NCBI RefSeq assembly: GCF_005080685.1
Contig: NZ_CP039371.1
Coordinates: 3,348,001-3,412,000 of the forward strand
Source: Pseudomonas putida
GTDB lineage: Bacteria > Pseudomonadota > Gammaproteobacteria > Pseudomonadales > Pseudomonadaceae
Direction: 5' to 3'
DNA length: 64,000 nucleotides
Shown here one piece after another: positions 16,428 through 24,920 of this stretch. Below the pieces are notes generated by a model, which was not told where the DNA came from, ran no database searches, and worked only from the letters and a program-made list of their open reading frames with translations. The first letter of the stretch is position 1, and the number at the start of each line of letters is the position of its first letter. The position numbers and the translations under genes are program-made.

Positions 16428-17219
16428 TCATTCGCTCAAAAACACAGTCCCAAACTGACGTGTGCCACGCAGGGACTGATCAAGATGATGGAAGTGCTCG
16501 AACGCCAGCACTTCCGATTCCACGCCTCGTTGTGCGAGCAGACGCTGTTGCATGAACTTGTTGCGCATGCCGCCGGTCAGGTCCGTAGCAGCGGAGCCGC
16601 CCACCAGCCCTTGTACATCGGACGCATTGGTGCTGCTGACGAACGCAATGATGGTGCTCGGATCTGCGGGGTCGTAAATGCCGCTCACATCGGTGTAATA
16701 CAGCACCCGACGAACATCGAAATCCTCGGTCAACAAGGCGGGGATGTCGTCACTGGACAGCAATAGCGGTTCGCGCCCTTGGCCGATTACCAAATCACCG
16801 CTGAGCAAAGGTATATAACCTGCGGCCATCACAGCGCGGAGAGAGCGCGTGTCCATCGTCAAGCAACCGCTCTCATCGGCACTGCACAGGGCGCTTGTCT
16901 GTAACGGATAGACTCTCAAGGCATGATCGACACAAACGTTTGAGATTTCCGACAACATCGCGAACATGGTCACCGTCATCATGGGCAAATCGACTGATGG
17001 CAATCCCCCGTCGCGCTCGAATATCCGGTAATCGGTGGGCGCCAGATTGCCATATGACCCACCCCCTAAAACCAGGATGAGCGGAACGTCCCAACTTGCC
17101 GCCCTGCTTTGCAATACCTCGGCTATGAATGCAATCACCTCGTGACGTAACTCATAGCGGCCTTGCTTTCTCGTGGTGATGCTGCCACCGAGTTTGACCA
17201 CATAACAGGCTGCGCGCAT
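16428..17219 (-). CDS. fosC: Fosfomycin kinase, FomA/FosC type (self-resistance)
   Basis: The 263 residues from ATG 17219 (GGGGGAGG site) are close to FomA in length and belong to the amino-acid-kinase fold. K9 in VVKLGGS and K18 align exactly with FomA catalytic Lys9 and Lys18. T215 and K221 in LTGGMRNK keep the spacing of FomA Thr210 and Lys216. The glycine loop GGGSYGN is at 52-58, but its last residue is Asn where FomA has His58, a substrate-contacting residue. FomA and FosC phosphorylate the phosphonate of fosfomycin, protecting MurA in the producer. A general acetylglutamate or isopentenyl phosphate kinase is less likely in this context. Confidence 0.85.
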   Translation of the reverse strand: MRAACYVVKLGGSITTRKQGRYELRHEVIAFIAEVLQSRAASWDVPLILVLGGGSYGNLAPTDYRIFERDGGLPSVDLPMMTVTMFAMLSEISNVCVDHALRVYPLQTSALCSADESGCLTMDTRSLRAVMAAGYIPLLSGDLVIGQGREPLLLSSDDIPALLTEDFDVRRVLYYTDVSGIYDPADPSTIIAFVSSTNASDVQGLVGGSAATDLTGGMRNKFMQQRLLAQRGVESEVLAFEHFHHLDQSLRGTRQFGTVFLSE

Positions 17220-17241
17220 GCCTGCCTCCCCCGTTTTATAA

Positions 17242-17829
<588 letters not shown>

Positions 17830-18570
17830 TTATCGGTTCATCAGTGACTGGCGGTAGATATTCGACATCGCTACCAGCCGAGGGGTGTTCGGCTCATGCT
17901 CGTGGCGACTCTGGCGAGTTGAAAGCCATTGTTCGGCGGTGCAGGGTGAGGCATCAGATAGTTGTTCGAAAACCGTGTAGCCTGCTCCGACCTGAATGAA
18001 AGTGTGCGCATCGGAACCCCCGGTGGTCGCCAACTTCAAGGCTTCGGCAAGCGCCACGTAGCGCGGTGCATTAGCCATGTCTTTGGCAGGTACTTCTATG
18101 GCATGGATATAGCGGCCGAGCATTTCCAAGTCGTCACAGGTTTTCCCAGGCCAAAGTACATGGTGCGCGACCAGCTTGAACGGCTTACCGCGCCGCTTCA
18201 GGCGGTCATGGAGAGCGGCCAAGGTATAGGCACCGGCTGAGCGCTCCAATGCCAACAGCCCTTGCAGATCGGTATGCACACCAACGTTGGTTTTGTTGGC
18301 AAGTTCCAGTTCCGCCGCAGGGAACAGGCAAACACCCTGAACGCATAGCGTGTTCTCGCCATGGAGGTAACCGCCCATCTGGTTTTCGACGAATAATCCC
18401 TGCATCAACGACGCGTAGCCGTCTGCCTCGATATGTTCGGTGATGCACAGCGCATCCAGGCCACTGATCGACGCCATCTCGAGCACTTGGCCGATCGCCT
18501 GCCAATCGGGTGATGACTGGCGCTTGCTCAACAGCAAATGCACGTGGGTATCAACGCATCTGGTTGTCAT
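17830..18570 (-). CDS. psfC: PsfC-type PHP-fold oxidative decarboxylase
   Basis: The 246 residues form a PHP (polymerase and histidinol phosphatase) fold. Metal ligand candidates are H9 and H11 (DTHVH), E45-H46 (ITEH), E87 (AAELE), H136-H137 (VAHH) and D187/H189 (GSDAH). PsfC of fosfomycin-making pseudomonads is a diiron PHP protein that oxidatively decarboxylates 2-phosphonomethylmalate to 3-oxo-4-phosphonobutanoate, which leads to 2-oxopropylphosphonate. The operon company matches that role exactly. The start ATG 18570 has a GAGGTG site. A phosphoesterase is the alternative by fold alone. Confidence 0.82.
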   Translation of the reverse strand: MTTRCVDTHVHLLLSKRQSSPDWQAIGQVLEMASISGLDALCITEHIEADGYASLMQGLFVENQMGGYLHGENTLCVQGVCLFPAAELELANKTNVGVHTDLQGLLALERSAGAYTLAALHDRLKRRGKPFKLVAHHVLWPGKTCDDLEMLGRYIHAIEVPAKDMANAPRYVALAEALKLATTGGSDAHTFIQVGAGYTVFEQLSDASPCTAEQWLSTRQSRHEHEPNTPRLVAMSNIYRQSLMNR

Positions 18571-18573
18571 GTT

Positions 18574-19134
18574 TCACCTCATCACTGATCTCACGATGCG
18601 CTCATACCGGGTGTAGGGTGGTAGGCATTCGCCCACATAGGGCGCATCGTCGAATACCCTGACAAGCAGGGCCTGCTCATGCTGCCGGTGGCTTGAAAAA
18701 GCGCTGAGCTCATGTTCGGTCATCAACCCACCCTGGTTTTCCAGGCTTTGCTTTGAGCCCCGACCCAGTTGCATGCGATAGGCCGGGTCTACCGTTGCCA
18801 GATAACGTTTTGCATCGATGTGCATCGCCACAGGCGCACACACCGAAGCTGGAAACCACCGGCTCAGCCAGGTAGCCGCCAGCGCGGCATGCTCCCGGTC
18901 CCGGTAGTAATCGGGCAGTTCCGGGTCGCCCGCGCACAAGCAGTGGCCGATGTCATGAAACAATGCAGCGACCACGAGGGGGCTTTCACACCCTGCGGCC
19001 TGTGCTTGATAAGCGACCCACAGGGAATGCTGGAGCAAATTACCGCCTTCGTTGAGCTCAATGTTCGCGCATTGGCGCATGACGCTTTTAAGCAAGAGCA
19101 ACACATTGTGGGTCGCCACATCAGTCATACCCAT
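18574..19134 (-). CDS. PhnZ-family HD-domain (mixed-valence diiron) oxygenase
   Basis: From ATG 19134 (or ATG 19128) the product has about 186 residues of the phosphonate-associated HD family. Predicted diiron ligands are H36, H60-D61 (LFHDIGH), H82, H105 and D162, with K109 (HIDAKRYL) matching the PhnZ phosphonate-binding Lys. E29 occupies the PhnZ Glu27 position, while the PhnZ Tyr24 position is Glu26. PhnZ-type enzymes oxidise 1-hydroxyphosphonates and cleave the C-P bond, so its presence in a biosynthetic operon is unexpected. It may oxidise an intermediate, as MIOX-like relatives do. The start overlaps the PEP mutase stop. Confidence 0.8.
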   Translation of the reverse strand: MGMTDVATHNVLLLLKSVMRQCANIELNEGGNLLQHSLWVAYQAQAAGCESPLVVAALFHDIGHCLCAGDPELPDYYRDREHAALAATWLSRWFPASVCAPVAMHIDAKRYLATVDPAYRMQLGRGSKQSLENQGGLMTEHELSAFSSHRQHEQALLVRVFDDAPYVGECLPPYTRYERIVRSVMR

Positions 19135-19999
19135 ATAAACGCTCTGCAACTTCCAGCTCATCGTAATCCAGCAGTTTGAATATCTCTGGCAAGGAAGCGA
19201 TGCGGGGATTGATCGTACTGATGCCGTTATCTTGACGAATCTGCCGCGCTGCGTCGCGCATGGCGTGTACGGATGCGCGCATCATGTGGTTTGCACATAT
19301 ATAGATGGATACACCCGCTTGCTCCAACAGAGCGACCGGCGTATCCACATAGGTGGTGGGCGCAACCACCAAAGGGCAACGGCCTTGCCAGCACCGGGCA
19401 AATTCGAGTATGTCACGGCCGTCGCCAGACTTCGAATGGATGAACAAAGCATCCGCGCCAGCGGCGTAATAACGCTCGGCTCGTTTTAGTGCAGCGGTTA
19501 CATCCAGCCCAGCGATCAACGCCTCGGTGCGAGCGATTACGGAAAACTGCGGATCTCGCTTGGCATCCTGGGCGGCTTTTATTTTTCCACAGAATCCATC
19601 CACCGAACTCAGCGCATGCACCCCATCGATAAATGAATTCATTTTTGGAAATTGCTTGTCTTCCAGAGAAATGCCCGCCAAGCCATAATGAGACAAGCGT
19701 TTCACGATATGCCGAACATTATTGAAGTTACCAAATCCAGAATCGCCATCGAAGAGCACTGGAATGCTCACTGCGTCGTGGATGGTTTGTGCCACTTCGA
19801 CGACCTGACTCCAGGAGGCCTCGTTACAATCACGTAACCCCAAGGCTGACGAAATGGACAACCCCGACGCCCAGATGGCCGGAAACCCTGCTTCTTCGAC
19901 GATACGCGCAGACAACCCACTGTGGGCCTCCAGCATGAGGTCGAGTTTATCGTTAAACAAGTTTTGTCGGAAAATTCCTGCAGAAGACAATGCACGCAT
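19121..19999 (-). CDS. pepM: Phosphoenolpyruvate phosphonomutase (PepM/Psf1)
   Basis: The 292 residues fold as an isocitrate-lyase-superfamily barrel. The diagnostic PEP mutase motif EDKx5NS is present as EDKQFPKMNS at 113-122, and the metal-binding DGDSGFGN is at 84-91. The enzyme isomerises PEP to phosphonopyruvate, forming the C-P bond that starts nearly all phosphonate pathways. It is the first gene of the nine-gene minus-strand operon, with a GGAG site 6 nt before ATG 19999. No phosphonopyruvate decarboxylase gene is present, which fits a pathway that traps phosphonopyruvate with acetyl-CoA. Methylisocitrate lyase is excluded by the intact EDKx5NS motif. Confidence 0.95.
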   Translation of the reverse strand: MRALSSAGIFRQNLFNDKLDLMLEAHSGLSARIVEEAGFPAIWASGLSISSALGLRDCNEASWSQVVEVAQTIHDAVSIPVLFDGDSGFGNFNNVRHIVKRLSHYGLAGISLEDKQFPKMNSFIDGVHALSSVDGFCGKIKAAQDAKRDPQFSVIARTEALIAGLDVTAALKRAERYYAAGADALFIHSKSGDGRDILEFARCWQGRCPLVVAPTTYVDTPVALLEQAGVSIYICANHMMRASVHAMRDAARQIRQDNGISTINPRIASLPEIFKLLDYDELEVAERLYGYD

Positions 20000-20225
20000 T
20001 AAACACTCCGTTTAACTTGCAATTTAACTCCATGTGCAATCAGTGTTAGCCAATGCACCTGAAAAACACAAGACCTTAGTTTCATTCCCTTACAAATGAA
20101 CCAACCTTCCGACAATGTCACTGACGGGTTACAAAAAGCCGGCCATCACCGCCTTGACAATAACGCCAACGCCTTTCTAGTCTCGTACCTGCCTAATTGA
20201 AGGCGTACCCGCATCAGGAGAGCCT
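20000..20225. promoter_or_regulatory. Divergent promoter region of the phosphonate island
   Basis: This 226-bp AT-rich gap separates pepM (minus) from the peptide gene (plus) and must hold both promoters. For the plus side a TTGACA at 20154-20159 is followed after 18 bases by TAGTCT (20178-20183), a fair sigma-70 pair 42 bp before the peptide start. A clear minus-side promoter was not identified. TTTAACTTGCAATTTAAC near 20010 contains two TTTAAC direct repeats that could be an operator. No regulator gene is recognisable within the island. Confidence 0.45.
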
Positions 20226-20312
20226 ATGAAGATCGTTATTTCCAGCAGCATCCCGGCTGTCACCAGTAATGGTGTGCAAGTTCGTTCCACCGGCGGAGGT
20301 TCGGCAAAATAA
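20226..20312 (+). CDS. 28-residue peptide, candidate RiPP precursor or leader peptide
   Basis: ATG 20226 follows a good ribosome site (AGGAG, 6-nt spacing) and opens 28 codons ending in TAA. The peptide begins MKIVISSSIP and ends STGGGSAK. It has six Ser, two Thr, no Cys, three Lys/Arg residues and a Gly-Gly-Gly stretch near the C-terminus. It has no transmembrane segment. It is followed by a perfect hairpin (20333-20356) and then by three tightly packed genes of unknown purpose. The ribosome site, the hairpin and the position argue that it is translated. It could be a modified-peptide precursor or a regulatory leader peptide; I recognise no known family. Confidence 0.5.
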   Translation: MKIVISSSIPAVTSNGVQVRSTGGGSAK

Positions 20313-20332
20313 ACCTCCATTACTCCCCACTT

Positions 20333-20356
20333 GCGATGAGGGTCCGCCCTCATCGC
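20333..20356 (+). terminator. Perfect 10-bp hairpin between the peptide gene and the DUF6065 gene
   Basis: GCGATGAGGG and CCCTCATCGC flank a TCCG loop, without a T-run after the stem. Located 20 bp past the peptide stop, it could act as an attenuator or mRNA-stabilising structure that leaves more peptide transcript than downstream transcript, as is common after RiPP precursor genes. Confidence 0.6.
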
Positions 20357-20384
20357 CATTTACATCAGGACACTTTCGTCGAAC

Positions 20385-21125
20385 ATGGATAATGCCATCC
20401 AGTTTTATCGCGCCTTGCCCGATATTCCTTTGCCATCAGCCGCACAAAGGGCATTGGATGGAAATATATCGGCACGTGCTCATCAGTTTTGCGAACCGTT
20501 CCTGGTCGCCAACGGCATGGGTTATCTGCTTTATCCACCGATAGATTTCAACTTGTATTGGGACGGGACACAGACCCTGGTTCAATTAGAAGGCATCAGC
20601 GATTGGATCATTGTCGACAAGATATTCCTGCCCTATTCCATGGATCATTGGCGCGATCAGGTGGACTCCGAACTCGTCGACACATTGCCGGTGTTCCTCG
20701 AAGCGTTCCCCGAGCGAGGCGTATTGCAGTTATGGTCGGGCTACTTCGCCAGCACGCGTCCCAGCTACAGCCTATGGATCAGAGGGCCGGTGAACCGCCC
20801 CAGCAGCAAGGCCTACAGCGTGATAGAGGGCATCGTGGAGACCGACTGGTGGGCTGGCCCGCTGTTCACCAACATCGAAATAAGCAAGACCGATACGCCC
20901 ATCATGTTCCGGCGCAATGTGCCCTTGCTTCAGGTGTTCGCATTGCCCCGCGGCATTCACCAGCGTGACGCGCGTGAGCCCGTTTTGGTGACCGAACTCA
21001 CACAGGGGGTGGACAGCCAGTTCGTCGCCCGCATGAAGGACACCGCAAATCGGCGCAATACGCAGAGGCCCGGTTCTTATCGAAAATGCGCTCGGCAGTC
21101 GAGGAGGTCGGATGATCGAGACTGA
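20385..21125 (+). CDS. DUF6065-like protein of unknown function
   Basis: The 246 residues include conserved-looking aromatic segments: NGMGYLLYPPIDFNLYWDG, GLF-type WSGYFASTRPSYSLWIRGP and DWWAGPLFTNIEI. I recognise the pattern as the DUF6065 family, which has no established activity. No signal peptide, membrane helix, metal site or nucleotide motif is evident. The start ATG 20385 has a weak ribosome site, perhaps because it depends on the upstream hairpin or peptide translation. It overlaps the nucleotidyltransferase start by 14 bases. Its location in a module with a tiny peptide makes peptide handling a reasonable guess, and no more. Confidence 0.65.
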   Translation: MDNAIQFYRALPDIPLPSAAQRALDGNISARAHQFCEPFLVANGMGYLLYPPIDFNLYWDGTQTLVQLEGISDWIIVDKIFLPYSMDHWRDQVDSELVDTLPVFLEAFPERGVLQLWSGYFASTRPSYSLWIRGPVNRPSSKAYSVIEGIVETDWWAGPLFTNIEISKTDTPIMFRRNVPLLQVFALPRGIHQRDAREPVLVTELTQGVDSQFVARMKDTANRRNTQRPGSYRKCARQSRRSDDRD

Positions 21126-22122
21126 CCGCGTCTATCAACTGCTACCCCGCCTCATCGATTCGATAGCACGCCGCGAACCCGTGCTCATCGAAGGGTTGGA
21201 CGACAGCGAAATCCTTGCCCTGCTGCCCATCCTGACCCGGCACAAGTTGGAAAGTATCGCCCTGCTGTCGATGGAGGAAACTTCGGCGATGGCTACTTTT
21301 TACAACGACACCTATGAAGCACAGTTTTCTGCCGTTCGTGATCGGCTCGCCAAGCCATTGAAAGCGTCTGCCGGCGTCTTTCTGCAGGGTTTTCCACGCT
21401 GCCTGGACTACTCGGATTTCTACACGCCTGGCATGCGCAGCGATATCGACCTCTACGTCCCCGTATCGACCTGCAGCGCATTTCGCGAAGCCGCAATGCA
21501 GGCGGGTTTCGATTACTACGGTTTCGACCATCAGCGCGTATTCGTTTTGAACGAACGGCAATCGGATGCGCTGACGGCCCGGCAGTGGGCAAGCAAAGAC
21601 CTGCCCTTGACCCTACCTGTGGAGGTGGCGTTACCTGACCTGCCCGTGGAGCTTTCTGACTGCTACCTCCCCTATGTACTGCGGGAGGGCAAGGTCTATC
21701 TGTTCATATCCATCGAAATCCACCACCTCTATACTCATCTTTCGGACATCGATGTGCTTGAAGCGAACAGGGAGTACTGGCCGCAGATGGGCGTGGATCG
21801 CTGCAACCCCGAAGCCACCTTGTTCTTCAACCTGATCCGGCTCTATCGCGGCGTGCTCGCAGATGAAGCACGCATGCGCCTGGTACTCGATAGCGCATGC
21901 CTGTTCACCAGCAAGCATTATCGCTTCGACTTAGGCCTGTTGCAGCAGTTGATCGTCGGTGCTCAGGATACAGATCGGGTTATGGCTGTATGCCTGGCAT
22001 TAGCCAACCTGCACCCGTTGTTCGAGCCGCTGGTGTGCATCCCCTGCACACATATCCACGCCCAGCTCGCTGGCGAGTGGCTTTCGCGCTTTCAGCAAAG
22101 CTTGCGCGCGGGCGCCCAGTGA
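21112..22122 (+). CDS. Nucleotidyltransferase-fold protein (NTP_transf_5 type)
   Basis: The 336 residues carry a polymerase-beta nucleotidyltransferase signature. FLQGFPR at 90-96 is followed by MRSDIDLYV with catalytic Asp111 and Asp113, and the long helical C-terminal half is typical of the uncharacterised nucleotidyltransferase family PF14907. Members occur in several natural-product loci, including lasso-peptide clusters; a specific substrate is unknown. The start ATG 21112 has a strong GAGGAGG site. It could nucleotidylate a phosphonate intermediate, a small molecule or the upstream peptide. The stop overlaps the MFS start. Confidence 0.72.
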   Translation: MIETDRVYQLLPRLIDSIARREPVLIEGLDDSEILALLPILTRHKLESIALLSMEETSAMATFYNDTYEAQFSAVRDRLAKPLKASAGVFLQGFPRCLDYSDFYTPGMRSDIDLYVPVSTCSAFREAAMQAGFDYYGFDHQRVFVLNERQSDALTARQWASKDLPLTLPVEVALPDLPVELSDCYLPYVLREGKVYLFISIEIHHLYTHLSDIDVLEANREYWPQMGVDRCNPEATLFFNLIRLYRGVLADEARMRLVLDSACLFTSKHYRFDLGLLQQLIVGAQDTDRVMAVCLALANLHPLFEPLVCIPCTHIHAQLAGEWLSRFQQSLRAGAQ

Positions 22123-23312
22123 CCAGCCCCAAAGCGCCCTACCAACTCGTCTGCGCCTTTGCCCTCGAAAACTTCTGCAGCCAGGTTTTGTTCATCTATA
22201 CGCCGTTGTTCGTCATTTTCAACGGCGGGGATGGCGTACTCGGGTCGTTTCTACGAGCCCTGGCCTACATCGGTCCAGTACTGTTCGGCTACTACATCGG
22301 CGTTCTGGTCGATCACTTCGACAAGCGTTGGCTGGGTTGCAGCATCGCCCTTTTGTTAGCCGCTGCCGCCGCTTGCTACACCTTGCGACTACCGGACCAG
22401 ACACTGGGCGAGACCTTCCTGTTCCTGGGCTCGGTTTCCATAGGCACTTACTTCCTGAACAACCTTCGCGCGTCGGTGATGCCGAGTGTCGCCCGCCGGG
22501 CGCAACTGCCACGCATGAATGCCACCTTGCTGGTAACCGAGAACATTGCGCTGCTCGCGGCCCCCTTGATTGCCTCGCTGTTGCTTTCGGCAAGCAGCCC
22601 GAGCGTTGGGTTTGCCGTCATTGCCGCGCTCTTTTGTCTGGCGACCACCCTCTATTACTTCGCGCTGGCGAATCTGCCTTGTGTCGAGCATTCGCCGCAG
22701 GCATTGGGCACCTTTGGCGACAATCTGCGCCTACTTACCTCTAACAAGCCCTTGCTCCGGCTCGTCTATGTCGTCATGGGCAACAATGCGTTCGTTGGCG
22801 TCTACCTGCTCTACATTCTCATCTACGCCGCAGAGACCGGGTTGTTCGATGCCGCGCAAGTCCCCCAGATCCTGATCGCCTACGCGCTCGGCTCGATCCT
22901 GTCCGGCAGCACGGCCGAAAAGGCCATTACGTTATTCGGCAACCGCAACCTGGCCCTGCTGTGCTGCCTATTGATGGCGATGGGGGGCTCGCTTCCTCTG
23001 TGGTTACCAGCCTATGAAGTCTTTTTCCTTTCAGCCTTTCTCGTGGGATTCTTTGCCGCTTATGTCGTGATCGCCGTCTGGACGCTCCGGCAAACCCTGA
23101 TTCCGGCCGCTTCCCTGGGACGCGTCACCGGAATTACCAGCGCGCTATTCAAGCTGTCCATGGTCGTCGCAATCCCCATCGCCGGCCTGCTCGGCGAAAG
23201 CCAGGGCAGCGCGGCGGCAGTTGTGTTTGGCCTTGCCGGCATTCTGCTCGGCGCAATACCCCTGGCGCGGGCGGCACTTGTCGAGCGTTTTGGCAAAACC
23301 GGGGCAACATGA
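22119..23312 (+). CDS. MFS exporter of the phosphonate island
   Basis: GTG 22119 overlaps the nucleotidyltransferase stop (GTGA) and begins VTSPKAPYQLVCAFALENF, giving 397 residues with 10-12 hydrophobic helices of the major facilitator superfamily. Basic loops occur after helices 2 and 4 (DHFDKRWLG, ARRAQLPRMN). The fold resembles MFS drug exporters, and the likely cargo is the product of the adjacent pathway (fosfomycin-like phosphonate or modified peptide). A longer upstream reading in the same frame to 21897 lies inside the nucleotidyltransferase gene and is rejected. No terminator is obvious after the stop. Confidence 0.85.
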   Translation: MTSPKAPYQLVCAFALENFCSQVLFIYTPLFVIFNGGDGVLGSFLRALAYIGPVLFGYYIGVLVDHFDKRWLGCSIALLLAAAAACYTLRLPDQTLGETFLFLGSVSIGTYFLNNLRASVMPSVARRAQLPRMNATLLVTENIALLAAPLIASLLLSASSPSVGFAVIAALFCLATTLYYFALANLPCVEHSPQALGTFGDNLRLLTSNKPLLRLVYVVMGNNAFVGVYLLYILIYAAETGLFDAAQVPQILIAYALGSILSGSTAEKAITLFGNRNLALLCCLLMAMGGSLPLWLPAYEVFFLSAFLVGFFAAYVVIAVWTLRQTLIPAASLGRVTGITSALFKLSMVVAIPIAGLLGESQGSAAAVVFGLAGILLGAIPLARAALVERFGKTGAT

Positions 23313-23450
23313 CGCAGAATCAACGTAGATGAAATATTTTGAACGTCCTCGCCTGGCAAGATTCAAAGCTTGATCCACGTCGTCCCTCGCACGGAGCCTG
23401 CCTTGAACCCACAGCCCTCCCCCCCGCGGACCAGCCTTGGAGCCCAACGC

Positions 23451-23738
23451 ATGAAAATGCCTTGCCGCGCACCTAACGCCAACCTGAAGCTCGATTACGT
23501 ACGCGATACCCTGTTCGGCCCGGTAGCCCTTAGCGTCGAGTGCCAATGCCAGCTCGCCCCAGTCAACGTCCAGGGGCGCCCGGCCTTGCGCCTGCATATC
23601 TGCCCGCCATTGCCGGACAAGGTCGAACGCGCCCATAGCGTCGCCTTCATCTGGGAAGGCTGCAGCTACCACGGCGTGGTACGTGACCGCGGCAAATGCG
23701 GCGATGGCGGGCTCAACTTGCTGGTGGAACTGCAATAA
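23451..23738 (+). CDS. Conserved hypothetical protein, 95 residues
   Basis: ATG 23451 is preceded by GGAG at 8 nt. The product (MKMPCRAPNANLKLDY... ending GLNLLVELQ) has no signal peptide, membrane segment or motif that I can assign. The region has G+C and codon use like the core genome, marking the end of the phosphonate island. Coding is supported by its continuity, but the start could be upstream (23370). Confidence 0.6.
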   Translation: MKMPCRAPNANLKLDYVRDTLFGPVALSVECQCQLAPVNVQGRPALRLHICPPLPDKVERAHSVAFIWEGCSYHGVVRDRGKCGDGGLNLLVELQ

Positions 23739-23827
23739 CTCGATAAACGGCGGCGATCTGGGCTGAACCTGCCGCCAATACCGTGTCTCCATTGAAGGAG
23801 GGTCAACTTCTGCTTCTGGAGATCGCC

Positions 23828-24442
23828 ATGAACAGCCCGTTGCTCAAGCTCTTCACCCACCCCGCCGACGCCTGGCTGGATATCCGCCGCGCCGAGGACA
23901 CTCATCCGCAACACTACCTGCCACGTCTGCTGGCCTTGGCGCTGGTTCCGGCCGCGTGTCTGTTCATCGGCACCACCACATTGGGCTGGAGCCTGGCCGG
24001 GGAGGATCGGGTACGCCTGGGCATGGGCAGCGCGACGCAATTGGCTGGGTTGCTGTATGGCGCCACCGTGGTCGGGGTGATGCTGATGGGGGTGATGATT
24101 CGCTGGATGTCTCGCGGCTTCGATGCTCAGCCCACGCTGAACCAGTGCATAGGCTTCGCCGCCTACTGCGCCACGCCCTGGTTCGTGGCCGGGGTCGTTG
24201 GCCTGGTACCCATGCGCTGGCTGGCCGTCGCCGCCCTGCTGGCCGCCTCGGCCTACGCCACGGTGCTGCTGTTCGGCGGGTTGCAGACTTTTCTGCGCCT
24301 TCGCAAGGAGCAGGCCATGCTGTTCTCGGCCTGCGTGTGGGGCGTGGGACTACTGCTATTGGTGACCCTCCTGGTCGCGATGATCCTGTTCTGGTTCAAC
24401 GGCCTGATGCCTGAGTATGTGCGCCCGGCCAGCCTCGGCTGA
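23828..24442 (+). CDS. Yip1-family integral membrane protein
   Basis: The 204 residues have five predicted membrane helices. The beginning MNSPLLKLFTHPADAWLDIRR is typical of bacterial Yip1-domain proteins, and the core includes FAAYCATPWFVAGVVGLVP. These are inner-membrane proteins of unknown role, often in cation-homeostasis or stress contexts. The start ATG 23828 was chosen because the hydrophilic Yip1 N-terminus begins there; GGAG sits 8 nt upstream. Confidence 0.85.
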   Translation: MNSPLLKLFTHPADAWLDIRRAEDTHPQHYLPRLLALALVPAACLFIGTTTLGWSLAGEDRVRLGMGSATQLAGLLYGATVVGVMLMGVMIRWMSRGFDAQPTLNQCIGFAAYCATPWFVAGVVGLVPMRWLAVAALLAASAYATVLLFGGLQTFLRLRKEQAMLFSACVWGVGLLLLVTLLVAMILFWFNGLMPEYVRPASLG

Positions 24443-24458
24443 CCGGGCATCGGCGGCG

Positions 24459-24698
24459 TCAGGCGATGGCCTTGAGCGGTGCCGTCTGGCGGGCCTGCAT
24501 GGCATGCAGTTGCCCGACCAGGTTGACCAAATCGCGGCAGCTGTTGAGGCTGTGCAGCGGTACGTCGGCGAGGGTCACTCCCCCGTCGAGGTTGTTGCCC
24601 TGACCCAGGCGAATGGTCAGGTTGGCGCCGTCCAGGCAGCTGACTTCACAACGATCAGGCAGGCAGGCCTGTTCGATCATCTGCCGCATTTCTAGCAT
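24459..24698 (-). CDS. DUF1652-family small protein
   Basis: The 79 residues begin MLEMRQMIEQACLPDRC, with AGGAG five bases before ATG 24698; a start at 24719 is possible but has no ribosome site. The pattern (Arg-Cys near 17, LTIRLGQG, LADVPL, LNSCRDLVNLV) matches the Pseudomonas-specific DUF1652 family, whose function is unknown. It is convergent with the Yip1 gene. Confidence 0.75.
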   Translation of the reverse strand: MLEMRQMIEQACLPDRCEVSCLDGANLTIRLGQGNNLDGGVTLADVPLHSLNSCRDLVNLVGQLHAMQARQTAPLKAIA

Positions 24699-24920
24699 CG
24701 AAACTCCTATCAACGACATGGTATGACCCTCTCTGTGCTGGATGGCCTATTGTGTGTGGTTACGCCTGTATGCGGCGGGGCGCCAATTGATAATGCCCAT
24801 GCCCAAGCGGCCGTCCATGCGCCTGGGCAATGATCGAGCGAAGAATCCCTTAGCACCTTAGTGGAAGAGCTCGGCCCCTGTTGGACGTTCGGTCGGGTGC
24901 CGCGACCAGGCGACGGGCGG

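Noticed and set aside
19121..19999. PEP mutase read as methylisocitrate lyase
   Set aside because: The EDKx5NS motif is diagnostic of PEP mutase, and lyases carry a KKCGH-type active-site loop that is not seen.
20226..20312. 28-residue peptide as a thiopeptide or lanthipeptide precursor
   Set aside because: No Cys is present and no LanB, LanC, LanM or YcaO gene is nearby; only an unclassified peptide role can be proposed.
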